Source: Streptomyces mirabilis (GTDB lineage: Bacteria; Actinomycetota; Actinomycetes; Streptomycetales; Streptomycetaceae). Taken from it: a stretch of DNA of 64,000 bases. The notes below the pieces were generated by a model, which saw only the letters and a list, made by a program, of their open reading frames with translations, did no database searches and was not told where the DNA came from. A program made the translations under genes and the position numbers. Of the stretch, positions 62,695-64,000 are shown in pieces. Positions within the stretch are counted from its first letter, which is position 1. Each line of letters begins with the position of its first letter. Location: the NCBI RefSeq assembly GCF_039503195.1, contig NZ_JBCJKP010000002.1:1-64000 (forward strand), given 5' to 3'.

Positions 62695-64000
62695 TCACAG
62701 CAGTCCGGTTCGGGCGGCGTACCAGCCCAGCTGCATGCGGGTGGTGGAGCCGGTGAGGGACATCAGACGGCGGATACGCCGGTGGACCGTGCGGACGCTG
62801 AGCCCCAGTTGGGAGGCCAGGGCCTTGTCGGGCAGGCCGGCCAGCATCAGTGCGAGCAGCTCGAGGTCGCCGCCGCCGACGGTGGTCAGCGCGTCGTTTT
62901 CGGGCCCGGCCTCATCGTGGAGCTGCAGAGGCACCGAGCGGTCCCAGACGTGCTCGAACAGGGCCGTCAAAGCATCCACGATCCCCGTAGTGCGGATCAG
63001 GAGGCAGCCGCAGGCCATCTCCTGCTGGTCGCTGCGGACCGCGATCATGGCAAGGTGGCGGTCGGCGATGACGAACTTGCTGGGCAGGATCGTCGCGGCG
63101 CGGGCCTGTTCACCGGCATTCAGGTAGCCGCGCAGTTGCTCTCGCGCGCCGGGCTGTGCCAGTACGGCCCGCTCATAGACGGCCCGGTAGCCAACGCCCC
63201 GCTCCAGCATCTCCAGCTCCGTGTCATTGCGGTCCAGGGCCAGGGCAAAGGGCAGGCGGGTGAAACTGAGCACCTCCTGGCAGGCCGTGCGCTGCAGGTG
63301 CACGAAGCACTCCCGGATTTCTTCGGGGCTGCTCAGGAGCTGGGCCGGCGGGCCGGCCCCGGCCGCACGGCTGCGGTAGGTCTGCATCAGTGTGTCGATG
63401 CGTGACTGGACCTTCAGCAGGGCCAGCTGGCGCTGCATCACCGCCGCCGCCACCGCGACGTCGGGTGCCACGGCCGTGTACCGGCCGCCACCCGCGGTGT
63501 CCTGCCTGGCCACGAGCCCGAGCGCTGCATCGTCGCGGTCGGTGGCGGCCACCGTCAGCGCGGCATCCGCCGCGCCGGGGGTGGCGATGGTGTGGGGCCT
63601 GCCGTTGTTGCCGGCTGCGACGACGAACAGGGTGCCGTACTGGGTGGTGAGCTGGTTGAGGGCCTGGCTGTCGGGGTCGGTGCCATCCGTCGGCTGTCCG
63701 CCCAGACTCAGGTCGGCGACCTTCGCGCCGTGCTGGGCCGCCCACTCCATGCCGACGATGATGGAGGAGTCCATCCCCTCGCCGTCGTCGTTGAGGACCT
63801 TGACGTTCAAGAGGCTGGCGCCGTAGGCGGCGCCCTTGCGTGCCCCGCCGGAGGCAGCGCCGGTGCCGGCGATGGTGCCCGCCACGTGGGTGCCGTGGCC
63901 GACGTGGTCGAGAGCGTCCGGGGCGTCGGAGAAGTTGACCGATTCGGTGACCTGGGTCGACAGGTCGGGGTGGGTGGTGTCGATTCCGGTGTCGATGACG
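62695..64000 (-). CDS. Chimera: subtilase front half fused to LuxR-type regulator (partial)
   Basis: The frame enters from the right edge with VIDTGIDTTHPDL (catalytic Asp of S8 subtilases), then HVGHGTHVAGTIAG (His) and LFVVAAGNNGRPHTIATPGA (oxyanion Asn). Before the catalytic Ser, near 63500, it changes in frame into a TrmB/LuxR-type regulator: GGRYTAVAPDVAVAAAVMQR, SSPEEIRECFVHLQRTACQE, and a LuxR HTH at the end (MLAGLPDKALASQLGLSVRT; VHRRIRRLMSLTG). The Ser motif GTSMATP is absent. It is a gene fusion with a dead protease; start lies outside the window. Confidence 0.72.
   Translation of the reverse strand, partial: VIDTGIDTTHPDLSTQVTESVNFSDAPDALDHVGHGTHVAGTIAGTGAASGGARKGAAYGASLLNVKVLNDDGEGMDSSIIVGMEWAAQHGAKVADLSLGGQPTDGTDPDSQALNQLTTQYGTLFVVAAGNNGRPHTIATPGAADAALTVAATDRDDAALGLVARQDTAGGGRYTAVAPDVAVAAAVMQRQLALLKVQSRIDTLMQTYRSRAAGAGPPAQLLSSPEEIRECFVHLQRTACQEVLSFTRLPFALALDRNDTELEMLERGVGYRAVYERAVLAQPGAREQLRGYLNAGEQARAATILPSKFVIADRHLAMIAVRSDQQEMACGCLLIRTTGIVDALTALFEHVWDRSVPLQLHDEAGPENDALTTVGGGDLELLALMLAGLPDKALASQLGLSVRTVHRRIRRLMSLTGSTTRMQLGWYAARTGLL

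Overview
The window reads as Streptomyces or a very close actinomycete. It is GC-rich throughout, uses GTG and TTG starts freely, and carries hallmark Streptomyces families: a TtrA-like helicase with helicase-associated domains, SpoIIE/GAF/PAS phosphatases, an ECF41 sigma factor, a SARP fragment, GlxA-type AraC regulators and a cold-shock/DEAD-helicase/CBS block. The density of broken genes and insertion-sequence debris points to a chromosome arm or linear-plasmid accessory region.

Layout. 0-4 kb: a relic of a cobalamin locus (vWA chelatase end plus cobO start) is cut off at five tightly packed hairpins (462-583), followed by a frameshifted TtrA-type terminal helicase. 4-10.6 kb: a secreted trefoil-like protein, IS debris, an acyltransferase, a small relic resembling the telomere terminal protein Tpg, and a divergent LysR/oxidoreductase pair. 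10.6-18 kb: a GlxA regulator, an HD protein with an MFS exporter, and an ECF41 module (sigma factor, matching promoter, deleted oxidoreductase, cupin lipoprotein, AhpD-like protein), then an IS5 copy. 18-23 kb: two tandem SpoIIE-type proteins. The first keeps the anti-sigma kinase domain but seems to have lost the phosphatase metal ligands; the second has an intact phosphatase and no kinase.

23.5-33.3 kb is probably the most original part. A MarR regulator sits among seven copies of a palindrome with core GAGCATATGCTC. They lie upstream of a nitrilase, a secreted AOC-barrel protein (followed by a VOC protein), an alpha/beta hydrolase, marR itself, a SnoaL-like protein, a membrane protein and a truncated paralogue of that membrane protein. 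This looks like one local, autoregulated detoxification or redox regulon.

33.3-44 kb alternates IS rubble with a stable block (SCO5918-like, CBS protein, DEAD-box RNA helicase, cold-shock protein), a peptidase S51 and a GNAT. 44-54 kb has a second AOC-barrel protein, a DUF1345 membrane protein, a HIT protein, a NarL-type two-component system, a second (frameshifted) alpha/beta hydrolase, a DinB/SCP2 protein and a PadR-HAAS pair. 54.8-60 kb is a co-oriented group with two MIP channels around an MFS transporter, a universal stress protein, an HSL esterase and a broken patatin. The right end has two tandem GlxA regulators and a chimera joining a subtilase front half to a LuxR-type regulator, running off the window.

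Many accessory genes carry one-base indels, several in G or C runs. Some may be sequencing errors, but others (large internal deletions, an 11-bp tandem duplication, mosaic fragments) are real decay.
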